Assembly (NCBI GenBank): GCA_937884975.1 | Contig: CAKZZS010000039.1 | Location: forward strand, 1-12,220 | DNA from: an uncultured Clostridia bacterium | GTDB taxonomy: Bacteria; Bacillota; Clostridia; Oscillospirales; Acutalibacteraceae | Direction: 5' to 3' | Length of the DNA: 12,220 nucleotides | Part shown: positions 1 through 5,749 of the stretch, one piece after another | Layout of the letters: each line of letters begins with the position of its first letter | Position numbering within the stretch: position 1 is the first letter of the stretch | Position numbers and translations under genes: made by a program | The notes under the pieces: generated by a model | The model's input: only the letters and a program-made list of their open reading frames with translations | The model's database searches: none | What the model was told of the DNA's origin: nothing

Positions 1-9
1 AATAAATAT

Positions 10-28
10 CCACCCGCATAGCGGGTGG
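10..28. repeat. IS200-type right-end hairpin
   Basis: Perfect 8-bp inverted repeat, CCACCCGC (10-17) and GCGGGTGG (21-28), with a 3-nt loop. After one bulged base (T9) the pairing continues through 6-8 and 29-31. In the tnpA direction this is the last structure of the element and matches the subterminal right-end hairpin bound by TnpA. GAAAT precedes its foot on the minus strand and could contribute the guide sequence. Confidence 0.7.
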
Positions 29-40
29 TATTTCATTTTC

Positions 41-98
41 GGGCATAGCCCTAAATAATACTGGCGGCGCACAAGTGCGCTGTTAATTGGCCTGCCAG
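41..98 (-). other. Structured segment between tnpA and the right-end hairpin
   Basis: Besides the right-end hairpin, the 113 bases downstream of tnpA hold a GGGC/GCCC stem with a 3-nt loop (41-51), a GCGCAC/GTGCGC stem with a 2-nt loop (67-80), and an outer CTGGC/GCCAG pairing (61-65 with 94-98) that encloses the second stem. The transcript could fold into a compact multi-stem 3' region. Its function is unknown; it may be a non-coding RNA part of the element or only DNA structure used in transposition. Confidence 0.4.
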
Positions 99-113
99 CC
101 ATGCATTTGTTAC

Positions 114-584
114 TTACTCACCCGTAAACGGGTCCCGTGGGTCGAACATTGACAACTGGTCTGCCTCTTGGTCTCTTTTCAACTGATTGGCTACATATTC
201 TTTGATTGCCTTTGTGTTCTTCCCCACGGTATCTACGTAATATCCCTTACACCAAAATTCGCGATTTCGGTATGCAAACTTCATATTCCCCCACTTTTGG
301 AAAATCATCAGTGCGCTCTTACCTTTCAGGTATCCCATGAATCCCGAAACGCTCATTTTGGGCGGGATGCTTACCAGCATATGTATATGGTCTGGGCACA
401 CCTCTCCCTCTATTATTTCTACTCCCTTCCACTCACACAATTTCCTTAGTATTTCTCTGATTTCTAATCGCTTGTCTTCGTAAAATACCTTTCGTCTATA
501 CTTTGGTGCAAAGACTATATGATACTTGCAATTCCATTTCGTGTGTGCTAAACTGTTTGTAGTTTCTATATTATCTTTTTTCAT
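114..584 (-). CDS. tnpA: IS200/IS605-family Y1 transposase TnpA
   Basis: A 156-residue HUH single-strand transposase that cuts and joins the top strand of the element at its end hairpins through a 5'-phosphotyrosine link. The metal-binding HUH motif is H66-I67-H68 (in CPDHIHMLV). The catalytic tyrosine is very likely Y130 in the helix YVANQ, with Q134 in the usual YxxxQ position. Length and N-terminus (KWNCKYHIVFAPKYRRK) are typical of complete family members, so the gene looks intact. The ATG at 582-584 has a good Shine-Dalgarno (GGAGGT, 592-597) 7 nt upstream. A 7-nt complement of this site lies further upstream, so translation is probably shut off in read-through transcripts. The 3' end of the gene contains a small dyad (120-133). 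Confidence 0.95.
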   Translation of the reverse strand: MKKDNIETTNSLAHTKWNCKYHIVFAPKYRRKVFYEDKRLEIREILRKLCEWKGVEIIEGEVCPDHIHMLVSIPPKMSVSGFMGYLKGKSALMIFQKWGNMKFAYRNREFWCKGYYVDTVGKNTKAIKEYVANQLKRDQEADQLSMFDPRDPFTGE

Positions 585-591
585 TGTTTTT

Positions 592-651
592 ACCTCCGTT
601 TTGTGTATTCTTTGACTGGCAGGTCATTTTTATTATACACGTTTCGGAGGT
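592..651 (-). promoter_or_regulatory. tnpA leader: -10 box and RBS-sequestering dyad
   Basis: On the minus strand a perfect TATAAT (632-637) can serve as the tnpA -10 box; no good -35 is seen. The segment is also a long imperfect dyad: the Shine-Dalgarno region ACCTCCG (592-598 on the plus strand) is complementary to CGGAGGT (645-651), GTGTA (603-607) to TACAC (636-640), and TGAC (613-616) to GTCA (623-626). RNA starting at the internal promoter would lack the 645-651 arm, whereas RNA reading in from outside would carry it and mask the RBS. RBS masking in the tnpA leader is known for Salmonella IS200; its operation here is inferred. Confidence 0.5.
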
Positions 652-676
652 TCTTTTCATCGGTTAACCTACACTG

Positions 677-699
677 AACCACGCGACTATCGCGTGGTT
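677..699. repeat. IS200-type left-end hairpin
   Basis: Perfect 10-bp inverted repeat, AACCACGCGA (677-686) and TCGCGTGGTT (690-699), with a 3-nt loop. It lies about 93 nt upstream of the tnpA start, at the expected left end. Its stem starts like that of the right-end hairpin (CCACGCG against CCACCCGC), as expected if one transposase recognises both ends. Confidence 0.7.
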
Positions 700-716
700 T
701 TCGTTATACAAAGAAA

Positions 717-743
717 TAACGGGGAGCTTAAAGCTCCCCGTTA
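717..743 (-). terminator. Intrinsic terminator of the duplicated membrane-protein operon
   Basis: A near-perfect palindrome, AACGGGGAGCT (718-728) with AGCTCCCCGTT (732-742), lies 50 nt past the stop of the upstream minus-strand gene. On the minus strand the stem is followed by TTATTTCTTTG. This run is where the IS200-type element begins, so the terminator tail may be partly target DNA and partly insertion sequence. The mirrored sequence on the plus strand has AAATTGGGTTTT and might act weakly in that direction. Confidence 0.75.
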
Positions 744-792
744 AATTGGGTTTTGGTATTTACATACTAATTCATATTAGTATACCGTTCGA

Positions 793-1878
793 TTAGTACT
801 TAAAGTTGCTGTATGAAGCCTGAACCTGCATCGCACCGTTCGCGCTGATAGGAACAATAGTGGCTTTAAGATTCATGGGATTTACACTTGCTACATAGTC
901 ATAGCTGAGTGCCGTTACCTTGCCGTTCTCTATTGTCATTTTTACGTTCATCGGTCCGAATGTCGCTGTCATATCGCTTACCGATACTACGCTGACGTTC
1001 GCCTTGATTTCAGCATTAACTTCGTCAAGCGTTACGTAGTCGTTTGAGAATCTTGAGAAACCTGCTGAACCGGGTGAAGGATTCTGACAAGCCGCAAGCG
1101 TGAACGAATACTCGTTGCCGTTTACCTGAAGATTCTGAAGGTCATCGCCTGTTACGCTTGTTGCGATAATCTTATAGTGGTCCCAATGATAATATGTATC
1201 GTCGCCTTTTTCATTCATAGGTGTCTGGCCTGCCTGAACCGTAAGGGATTCTGTATTACCCTTTGCGCCAAGGAAACCGCCTACGACTGAATCTACTGTT
1301 GAGCCTTCCGATACGCCGTTGATAATCTTATTAAGAGTATCCTTGCTGGGTACGTTGAGTTCGGTAATATTGCCTGTTCTCTGCCAGTCATAACCTGCGT
1401 TTGCCGCTGCAGCCATCGCAGTATTGATAATGTTGGCTACTGTTGCGGGGTCGTTGCTTGCAGGTGCTTCGCTGCCGCTGTTGTCGCCGCTGTTGTCAGC
1501 AGGTGTTGCGCTGTTGTCGCCGCTGTTGTCAGCAGGTGCTGCGGAGTTATTATTATCCGCAGGAGCAGCCGGTGTGTTTGTGTTAGTATTTGTGTTTGTA
1601 TTTGCGCCGGGTGTAACGGCAGGTGTTGTATTTGTACCGGGTGTAACTGCTGCAGGTGTGCCGCTGTTATCAGCGCTCTCGTTTGAAGCCATTTCTTCTT
1701 TAGCCGCTGCAAGAGCCTTTTCGCCCGATGACTTTGCAAAGTATGAAACGCCTGCTACAAGTGCAAGAGCAAGAACTATCGCCCAGAACTTTGTCCAGCG
1801 CTCGCTTCTTCTCTGCTTTTTAATCTTTTTTGCTTCGAGCTGCTCAGGTGTCAACTCCGGTTTTTCTTTCTTAGCCAT
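793..1878 (-). CDS. Membrane-anchored protein of unknown function (paralogue A)
   Basis: A 361-residue protein of no recognised family. It has a short charged cytoplasmic start (residues 1-30, Lys/Glu/Arg-rich), one membrane segment (about 31-48), an Asn/Thr/Pro/Ala/Asp-rich linker (about 65-143, with NTNTNT and PADNSGDN repeats) and a well-formed C-terminal domain (about 144-361). The likely topology puts this domain outside the cell, tethered by the membrane segment. The domain begins with an Ala-rich helix (MAAAANAGYDWQRTG) and then becomes beta-rich. It is closely similar to the C-terminal domain of the gene upstream. The ATG at 1876-1878 has AGGGAG (1888-1893) as RBS. The linker holds a 33-bp tandem duplication. 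A substrate, surface or sensor role cannot be chosen from the sequence. Confidence 0.85.
   Translation of the reverse strand: MAKKEKPELTPEQLEAKKIKKQRRSERWTKFWAIVLALALVAGVSYFAKSSGEKALAAAKEEMASNESADNSGTPAAVTPGTNTTPAVTPGANTNTNTNTNTPAAPADNNNSAAPADNSGDNSATPADNSGDNSGSEAPASNDPATVANIINTAMAAAANAGYDWQRTGNITELNVPSKDTLNKIINGVSEGSTVDSVVGGFLGAKGNTESLTVQAGQTPMNEKGDDTYYHWDHYKIIATSVTGDDLQNLQVNGNEYSFTLAACQNPSPGSAGFSRFSNDYVTLDEVNAEIKANVSVVSVSDMTATFGPMNVKMTIENGKVTALSYDYVASVNPMNLKATIVPISANGAMQVQASYSNFKY
1478..1543. repeat. 33-bp tandem repeat in the linker of paralogue A
   Basis: Two adjacent 33-bp copies (1478-1510 and 1511-1543) differ at one base (1506 against 1539). Each encodes an 11-residue unit containing PADNSGDN, and each copy itself contains two CTGTTGTC words. 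The repeat keeps the reading frame, so copy-number change would lengthen or shorten the linker without breaking the protein. Confidence 0.9.
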
Positions 1879-1933
1879 TAAGAAAACTCCCTTCGGTATA
1901 TAAATAATCTGTTATTTCTATACTATTTTATAA

Positions 1934-2971
1934 TTAGTACTGGAAGTTAGAATATGAAGCCTGAACGCTCATATCGCCCGTACCGTTAATTGTGATAAAC
2001 GCTACCTTAAGTGTAAGCGGATTTACGTTTGCAACATAGCTGTAATTAAGCGCCGTTACCTTGCCGTTTTCAATTGTCATATCAACGTGCATCGGTCCGT
2101 ATGTCGCCGTCATGGAATCTACCTTAACTGCGCTGCCTACGTTCTTCTGTATTTCGCCTGAAACCATACTCAAGGTTACAAAGTCGTTTGTGAATCTTGA
2201 GAAGCCTGCAGAGCCTGCTTCGGGGTTCTGACATGCGTCAAGGTCAAACGAATAATTGTTGCCGTTCACCTGAAGGTTCTTAAGGTCGTCATCCGTTACG
2301 CTTGTCGGGATAATCTTATACTGATCCCAGTGATAATATGTATCCGTGCCTTCCTCATTCATAGGTGTCTGTCCGGCTGATACTGTAAGGGACTCTGTGT
2401 TGCCCTTTGCGCCGAGGAATCCGCCTACAACCGATTCAACTGTTGAGCCTTCGGATACGCCGTTGATGATCTTATTCAATGTGTCCTTGCTGGGAACTGT
2501 AAGATTATTGAGCGTACCTGTTCTCTGCCATGTATAGCCTGCGTTTGCCGCTGCTGCCATCGCCGCATTGATTACCTGCGCTGCACTCTGTGTCGGATCT
2601 GCTGCCGGTGTCTCGCCGCCCTGTTCGCCGCTGTCTGCAGGAGTAGCGCTGCCTGAATCACCCGAAGGCGTTGTAGCCGCAGGAGTCGTGCTTGTTCCTG
2701 AAGAAGGCGTCGTAGCCGCAGGAGTTGTGCCGCCGCCGGTTGACGGAGCCGCCGCGGGAGTTGTGCCGCTGCCCTGTTTAACAATCTGCTGCCTTATGGG
2801 CAGAGGTCTTGAGAAAGCGATATATGCAACCGAGAATATAAGAGCCAGTGTCAGGAAAACTGCAACTGCCTTAAAAAATGTGTCGGCAAAAAGCTTTCTT
2901 TTCTTTAACTTCTTTTCAAGTTTTTCAGCTTTTTCTTCGGGAGTAAGTTCCCTTTTTTCTTTTTTAGCCAT
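1934..2971 (-). CDS. Membrane-anchored protein of unknown function (paralogue B)
   Basis: A 345-residue paralogue of the next gene downstream, 55 nt away on the same strand. Both start MAKKEK.ELTPE and have a Lys-rich cytoplasmic tail (1-32), one membrane segment (about 33-53), a Thr/Pro/Ala/Gly/Ser linker (about 67-127) and a C-terminal domain (about 128-345). The C-terminal domains share long identical runs, such as TVPSKDTLNKIINGVSEGST with one substitution at its first residue, and are roughly two-thirds or more identical by eye. The linkers differ in sequence but keep the same character. The ATG at 2969-2971 follows a strong RBS (GAAAGGGGAAG, 2978-2987 region). A small AACCC/GGGTT hairpin (2989-3002) lies in the leader. 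No family is recognised; a cell-surface role is an inference from topology. Confidence 0.85.
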   Translation of the reverse strand: MAKKEKRELTPEEKAEKLEKKLKKRKLFADTFFKAVAVFLTLALIFSVAYIAFSRPLPIRQQIVKQGSGTTPAAAPSTGGGTTPAATTPSSGTSTTPAATTPSGDSGSATPADSGEQGGETPAADPTQSAAQVINAAMAAAANAGYTWQRTGTLNNLTVPSKDTLNKIINGVSEGSTVESVVGGFLGAKGNTESLTVSAGQTPMNEEGTDTYYHWDQYKIIPTSVTDDDLKNLQVNGNNYSFDLDACQNPEAGSAGFSRFTNDFVTLSMVSGEIQKNVGSAVKVDSMTATYGPMHVDMTIENGKVTALNYSYVANVNPLTLKVAFITINGTGDMSVQASYSNFQY

Positions 2972-3040
2972 AAAAACTTCCCCTTTCTAACCCGAGAGGG
3001 TTTGATGCCATTTCACCATGACATAAAATGATACACTAAC

Positions 3041-3069
3041 AATTTACAATAAAAATTCGCAATTGTCAA
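3041..3069 (-). promoter_or_regulatory. SigA-type promoter of the paralogue pair
   Basis: On the minus strand, TTGACA (3064-3069) and TAAATT (3041-3046) are separated by exactly 17 bp and lie about 70-100 nt before the ATG of paralogue B. A 10-bp inverted repeat (3041-3050 with 3069-3078) brackets the promoter and might be a regulator site or just AT-rich symmetry. The 55-nt gap between the two paralogues has no clear promoter or terminator, so both are probably co-transcribed. Confidence 0.65.
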
Positions 3070-3105
3070 TTGTAAATTTTAGTAAATCTGAATTATTTTG
3101 GTTTT

Positions 3106-3657
3106 TCAGAGCATTTTTTTGATTTTTTGACCGATTTTTCCGACGGGAAGTCCCATTACATTGTAAAAATCACCTTTAATTTCCTTTACAAACATACATC
3201 CCCTGCCCTGAATTCCGTATGCGCCTGCCTTATCCATAGGTTCCCCGGTAGCTATGTAGTCATATATTTCATTTTCGTCGAGCTTATAAAACTGTACCTC
3301 GGTGCAGTCGGAGAAAACAATTTCCTTTTCATTATATATTATACATACGCCCGTATAAACGCGGTGCTTCTTACCCGACAGAGCCGAAAGTATACCGAAC
3401 GCATCCTTTTCGTCACGGGGTTTTCCGAGTATCTTTCCGTCAAGCGCAACAACCGTGTCGGCGGCAATAACCGTCTCGTCGGTTTTTCTCTCAATTGCGT
3501 TTGCCTTAATCTTTGCGAGGTGTTCAACCGCCTTTTCGGGTGAAATTCCATCTGGCAGAGTTTCATCCGCGTCGGACACCCTGACCGTCACATCAAAGCC
3601 TGCGTTTTCAAGAATCTGCTTTCTTCTCGGTGAAGCGGAAGCCAATATCACATTCAT
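3106..3657 (-). CDS. maf: Maf-family nucleoside triphosphate pyrophosphatase
   Basis: A 183-residue Maf protein, which hydrolyses non-canonical or modified nucleoside triphosphates (dTTP/UTP or methylated/7-methyl substrates, depending on subgroup) to the monophosphate and pyrophosphate. Conserved features in order are ASASPRRK (6-13), the catalytic-region AADTVV (66-71), GKPRD (78-82), the HRVYTGV segment (98-104), GEPMDKAGAYGIQG (138-151) and GDFYNVMGLP (162-171). Length is normal. Its ATG overlaps the stop of the upstream NUDIX gene (ATGA), so the two are translationally coupled. The exact nucleotide preference cannot be fixed by eye. No clear terminator follows within the gap down to 2971. 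Confidence 0.96.
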   Translation of the reverse strand: MNVILASASPRRKQILENAGFDVTVRVSDADETLPDGISPEKAVEHLAKIKANAIERKTDETVIAADTVVALDGKILGKPRDEKDAFGILSALSGKKHRVYTGVCIIYNEKEIVFSDCTEVQFYKLDENEIYDYIATGEPMDKAGAYGIQGRGCMFVKEIKGDFYNVMGLPVGKIGQKIKKML

Positions 3658-4196
3658 TTTCTCTTCTCCAAAATATTTGCGATTTTAAGCACTGCCACCT
3701 GTGTCTTGCTGTCAAAAATTTCGTTGTTCATAACCATTTCAACAGCCTTTTCAACAGGTATTTTTTCTGTGTGTAAGAATTCATCCTCGTCAAGCTTCTG
3801 CTCTCCCGAGTGTAAGTCCTCGGCAAGATAAATACTTATAATTTCGCTTGTATAACCGGGGGAGGGATAAAGCTTGCCGAGAAACATATATTTGTCGGCA
3901 GTACAGCCCGTTTCTTCCTTTAACTCGCGTACTCCCGATTCAAACGGGTCCTCACCCTTTTCGAGCTTACCTGCAGGCAGCTCCAAAACAACCTCGCCGT
4001 AAGCATAGCGGAACTGCCTTACAAAAATCAGTTCGTTGTTTTCAGTAAGAGGAGCAACGCAAACGCCGCCGCGGTGCTTAACAATTTCTCTTTTGCCCGT
4101 TTTTCCGTTGGGCAAAAGCACATCGTCGTGACAAAGGGTAAGAACTTTGCCCTCGAATATCACATTGTTATTTATCGTCTTTTCAGTCAAATCCAT
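3654..4196 (-). CDS. NUDIX hydrolase, ADP-ribose pyrophosphatase type
   Basis: A 180-residue NUDIX protein. The full Nudix box is present: G76, E82, R90-E91-L92, E94-E95 and G97 (starting in GKLEKGE and ending in RELKEETG), which binds the divalent metal for hydrolysis. The preceding VLELPAG and the following YPSPGYTSE are typical of the ADP-ribose pyrophosphatase (NudF-like) group, which splits ADP-ribose into AMP and ribose 5-phosphate. The start ATG (4194-4196) has AAAGGAAT upstream. The stop overlaps maf by 4 bp, so the two genes form a house-cleaning pair for unwanted nucleotides. No convincing promoter is seen; transcription may come by read-through or from within the palindromic region upstream. 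Confidence 0.93.
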   Translation of the reverse strand: MDLTEKTINNNVIFEGKVLTLCHDDVLLPNGKTGKREIVKHRGGVCVAPLTENNELIFVRQFRYAYGEVVLELPAGKLEKGEDPFESGVRELKEETGCTADKYMFLGKLYPSPGYTSEIISIYLAEDLHSGEQKLDEDEFLHTEKIPVEKAVEMVMNNEIFDSKTQVAVLKIANILEKRK

Positions 4197-4220
4197 AGTA
4201 TGTATTCCTTTATTATTTAT

Positions 4221-4292
4221 CGTAGGGGCAGGGTTTCCCTGCCCGTTACAAGTAAGATACTGTTTTGCGGGACGGGGAACCCGTCCCCTACG
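4221..4292. repeat. 72-bp nested palindromic intergenic element
   Basis: Outer arms CGTAGGGG (4221-4228) and CCCCTACG (4285-4292) are perfect inverted repeats. Inside are two further perfect 8-bp hairpins, GGGCAGGG/CCCTGCCC (4226-4244, TTT loop) and GGGACGGG/CCCGTCCC (4269-4287, GAA loop), so the DNA or RNA can form either one long stem base with two arms or two separate hairpins that use part of the outer arms. The layout resembles small non-autonomous palindromic repeats dispersed in clostridial intergenic regions. Copies elsewhere cannot be seen here. Confidence 0.75.
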
Positions 4293-4312
4293 GAATATCT
4301 TTTAAAGTAAAA

Positions 4313-4340
4313 CATAGGGGTGGCGAATAACCACCCCTAC
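4313..4340 (-). terminator. Intrinsic terminator of the murL-murD-nfeD-SPFH operon
   Basis: A perfect 9-bp stem, TAGGGGTGG (4315-4323) with CCACCCCTA (4331-4339), has a 7-nt loop and lies 13 nt past the SPFH stop. On the minus strand it is followed by TGTTTTACTTT. Its TAGGGG core matches the arms of the neighbouring palindrome, so the terminator may derive from the same repeat family. Confidence 0.75.
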
Positions 4341-4352
4341 TTTTAGTTTTGA

Positions 4353-5282
4353 TTATTTCTTAACCGATTCAATTACGCCTTCCGCAAGACCTGCAAGTCC
4401 CTGCAGCTCGGACGGAATAATAATCTTGGTAGCCTGACCGTCGGCAGCCTTTGCAAACGCTTCAAGGCTCTTGAGCTTAAGAACGGCTTCATTTGCGTTA
4501 GCCTCGTTGAGCATTTTAATAGCCTCCGCATTTGCCTGCTGAACCTTTGCAATAGCTTCAGCTTCACCCTCTGCCTCGCGGATTTTGGCTTCCTTGACAG
4601 CCTCCGCGGCAAGAATTGCGGACTGCTTATCAGCCTGCGCCTCAAGGATTTTTGACTCCTTATGACCTTCGGCAACAAGAATCTTCGACTGCTTTTCACC
4701 CTCTGCGCGAAGAATTGCCTCACGGCGTTCACGCTCTGCCTTCATCTGCTTTTCCATCGCGTCCTGAATTTCACGCGGAGGAATGATGTTTTTAAGCTCA
4801 ACACGGTTTACCTTAATTCCCCACGGGTCTGTCGCCTCGTCAAGAATTACGCGGATTTTCGCGTTGATGGTGTCTCTTGAGGTAAGGGTCGAGTCAAGCT
4901 CCAATTCACCGATAATGTTACGAAGCGTTGTAGCCGAAAGATTTTCAATGGCGGAAATGGGTCTTTCAACGCCGTAGGTGTAAAGCTTCGGGTCGGTAAT
5001 CTGATAGAAAACAACCGTATCTATCTGCATAGTTACGTTATCCTTTGTGATAACGGGCTGGGGGTCGAAATCGACAACCTGCTCTTTTAGGGAAACGATT
5101 TTTGCAATTCTGTCAATAAAGGGAACCTTGATATGAAGTCCCGTGTCCCATGTTTCGGAATATGCGCCAAGACGCTCCATAACATAAGCCTTTGACTGGG
5201 GAACAACCCTGATGTTAGTAAATACCAGCGCAATAATTGCAGCTGCTACCAAACCGATAATGATGTAAGCAATAGGATCCAT
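4353..5282 (-). CDS. SPFH/band-7 (stomatin/paraslipin-like) membrane protein
   Basis: A 309-residue SPFH protein of the kind that oligomerises into large rings or cages on the membrane and organises membrane microdomains, often as a partner of NfeD or of membrane proteases. It has an N-terminal membrane segment (about 5-23), the band-7 domain (about 24-180, with VVPQSKAYVMERLG and an extended PWGIKVNRVELKNI), a long Ala/Glu-rich coiled coil (about 175-265) and a short hydrophobic C-terminal stretch. Length and layout fit the stomatin/paraslipin (QmcA-like) group. The ATG (5280-5282) has AAAGGAG upstream, and nfeD ends 21 nt before it. The client of the complex cannot be told; the operon suggests a link to wall-precursor synthesis at the membrane. 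Confidence 0.94.
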   Translation of the reverse strand: MDPIAYIIIGLVAAAIIALVFTNIRVVPQSKAYVMERLGAYSETWDTGLHIKVPFIDRIAKIVSLKEQVVDFDPQPVITKDNVTMQIDTVVFYQITDPKLYTYGVERPISAIENLSATTLRNIIGELELDSTLTSRDTINAKIRVILDEATDPWGIKVNRVELKNIIPPREIQDAMEKQMKAERERREAILRAEGEKQSKILVAEGHKESKILEAQADKQSAILAAEAVKEAKIREAEGEAEAIAKVQQANAEAIKMLNEANANEAVLKLKSLEAFAKAADGQATKIIIPSELQGLAGLAEGVIESVKK

Positions 5283-5303
5283 AGTGATACTCCTTTTTTT
5301 GTT

Positions 5304-5747
5304 TTATTTTTCAGCGACTATCAGCTTTACGCCGTCTATTCGCATTATTTCCACCTGTTTGCCTTCTTCAATAACCGAGTCATCGGTACTTCGCGCCGAC
5401 CATATCTGCCCGTCCACTTTGACTAAGCCTTTGGCGGCAAGATTGTCAATTTTTTCGGTGACAACTCCCGTCTGACCTATCACGCGGTCAGCATTTGTAG
5501 GCTCGTTTTTCGGCTTAAGATGCTTTTTGATAAGCGGTCTTGTAAGTATAAGCGTAATTGCGCTGATTCCCACAAAGACGATAAGCTGAAGATAGAACGG
5601 CGCGCCGAGCCTCTCGCTTATAAGCGCCGCTATTGAACCGACGATAAACCACACGGACACAAGCTGCGTAGTTATCGCTTCGAGTATTGCAAAAACAACT
5701 ATTGCAATAACCCAAAAAATGTAGCCTTTCACTACAAACTCATTCAT
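5304..5747 (-). CDS. Short NfeD-family membrane protein
   Basis: A 147-residue NfeD protein of the short type, lacking the ClpP-like protease domain. Three hydrophobic membrane segments (about 8-24, 29-45 and 52-72) are followed by a C-terminal OB-fold domain (about 85-147, with GQTGVV, LVKVDGQIWSA and an EEGKQVEI strand). Members of this family are nearly always encoded beside an SPFH gene, as here, and the OB domain is thought to contact the SPFH partner. The gene begins 2 nt after the variant murD stop, and its RBS (AAGGAGGG) lies inside the last codons of murD, so translation of the two is probably coupled. Confidence 0.93.
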   Translation of the reverse strand: MNEFVVKGYIFWVIAIVVFAILEAITTQLVSVWFIVGSIAALISERLGAPFYLQLIVFVGISAITLILTRPLIKKHLKPKNEPTNADRVIGQTGVVTEKIDNLAAKGLVKVDGQIWSARSTDDSVIEEGKQVEIMRIDGVKLIVAEK

Positions 5748-5749
5748 AC

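Larger units (their letters stand above)
1..712 (-). mobile_element. IS200-type insertion sequence (IS200/IS605 family, tnpA only)
   Basis: A single Y1 transposase gene is flanked by two short-loop hairpins on the same strand, the arrangement expected for IS200-type elements, which move as single-stranded DNA and have neither terminal inverted repeats nor target duplications. Read in the tnpA direction, the left-end hairpin is at 677-699 (10-bp stem, TAG loop) and the right-end hairpin at 10-28 (8-bp stem, TAT loop). The two stems start alike (CCACGCG and CCACCCGC), and GAAA stands just 5' of each stem. There is no tnpB in the window. The left edge is placed near 712, where a possible TTTC target lies next to the upstream terminator. 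The right edge is probably within bases 1-9 or just outside the window. Both exact edges are inferred. Confidence 0.82.

Noticed and set aside
1478..1543. CRISPR-like repeats
   Set aside because: The two copies are adjacent without spacers and in frame inside a protein linker.
1424..1903. Plus-strand open frame of 159 codons opposite paralogue A
   Set aside because: It is the complement of the low-complexity linker and anchor; it has Val/Leu/Ala-rich simple sequence, no RBS logic, and overlaps a clear gene with a duplicated partner.
3088..3109. CTGAA/TTCAG hairpin as terminator for maf
   Set aside because: The stem is only 5 bp, AT-rich, with a 12-nt loop and it overlaps the stop codon.
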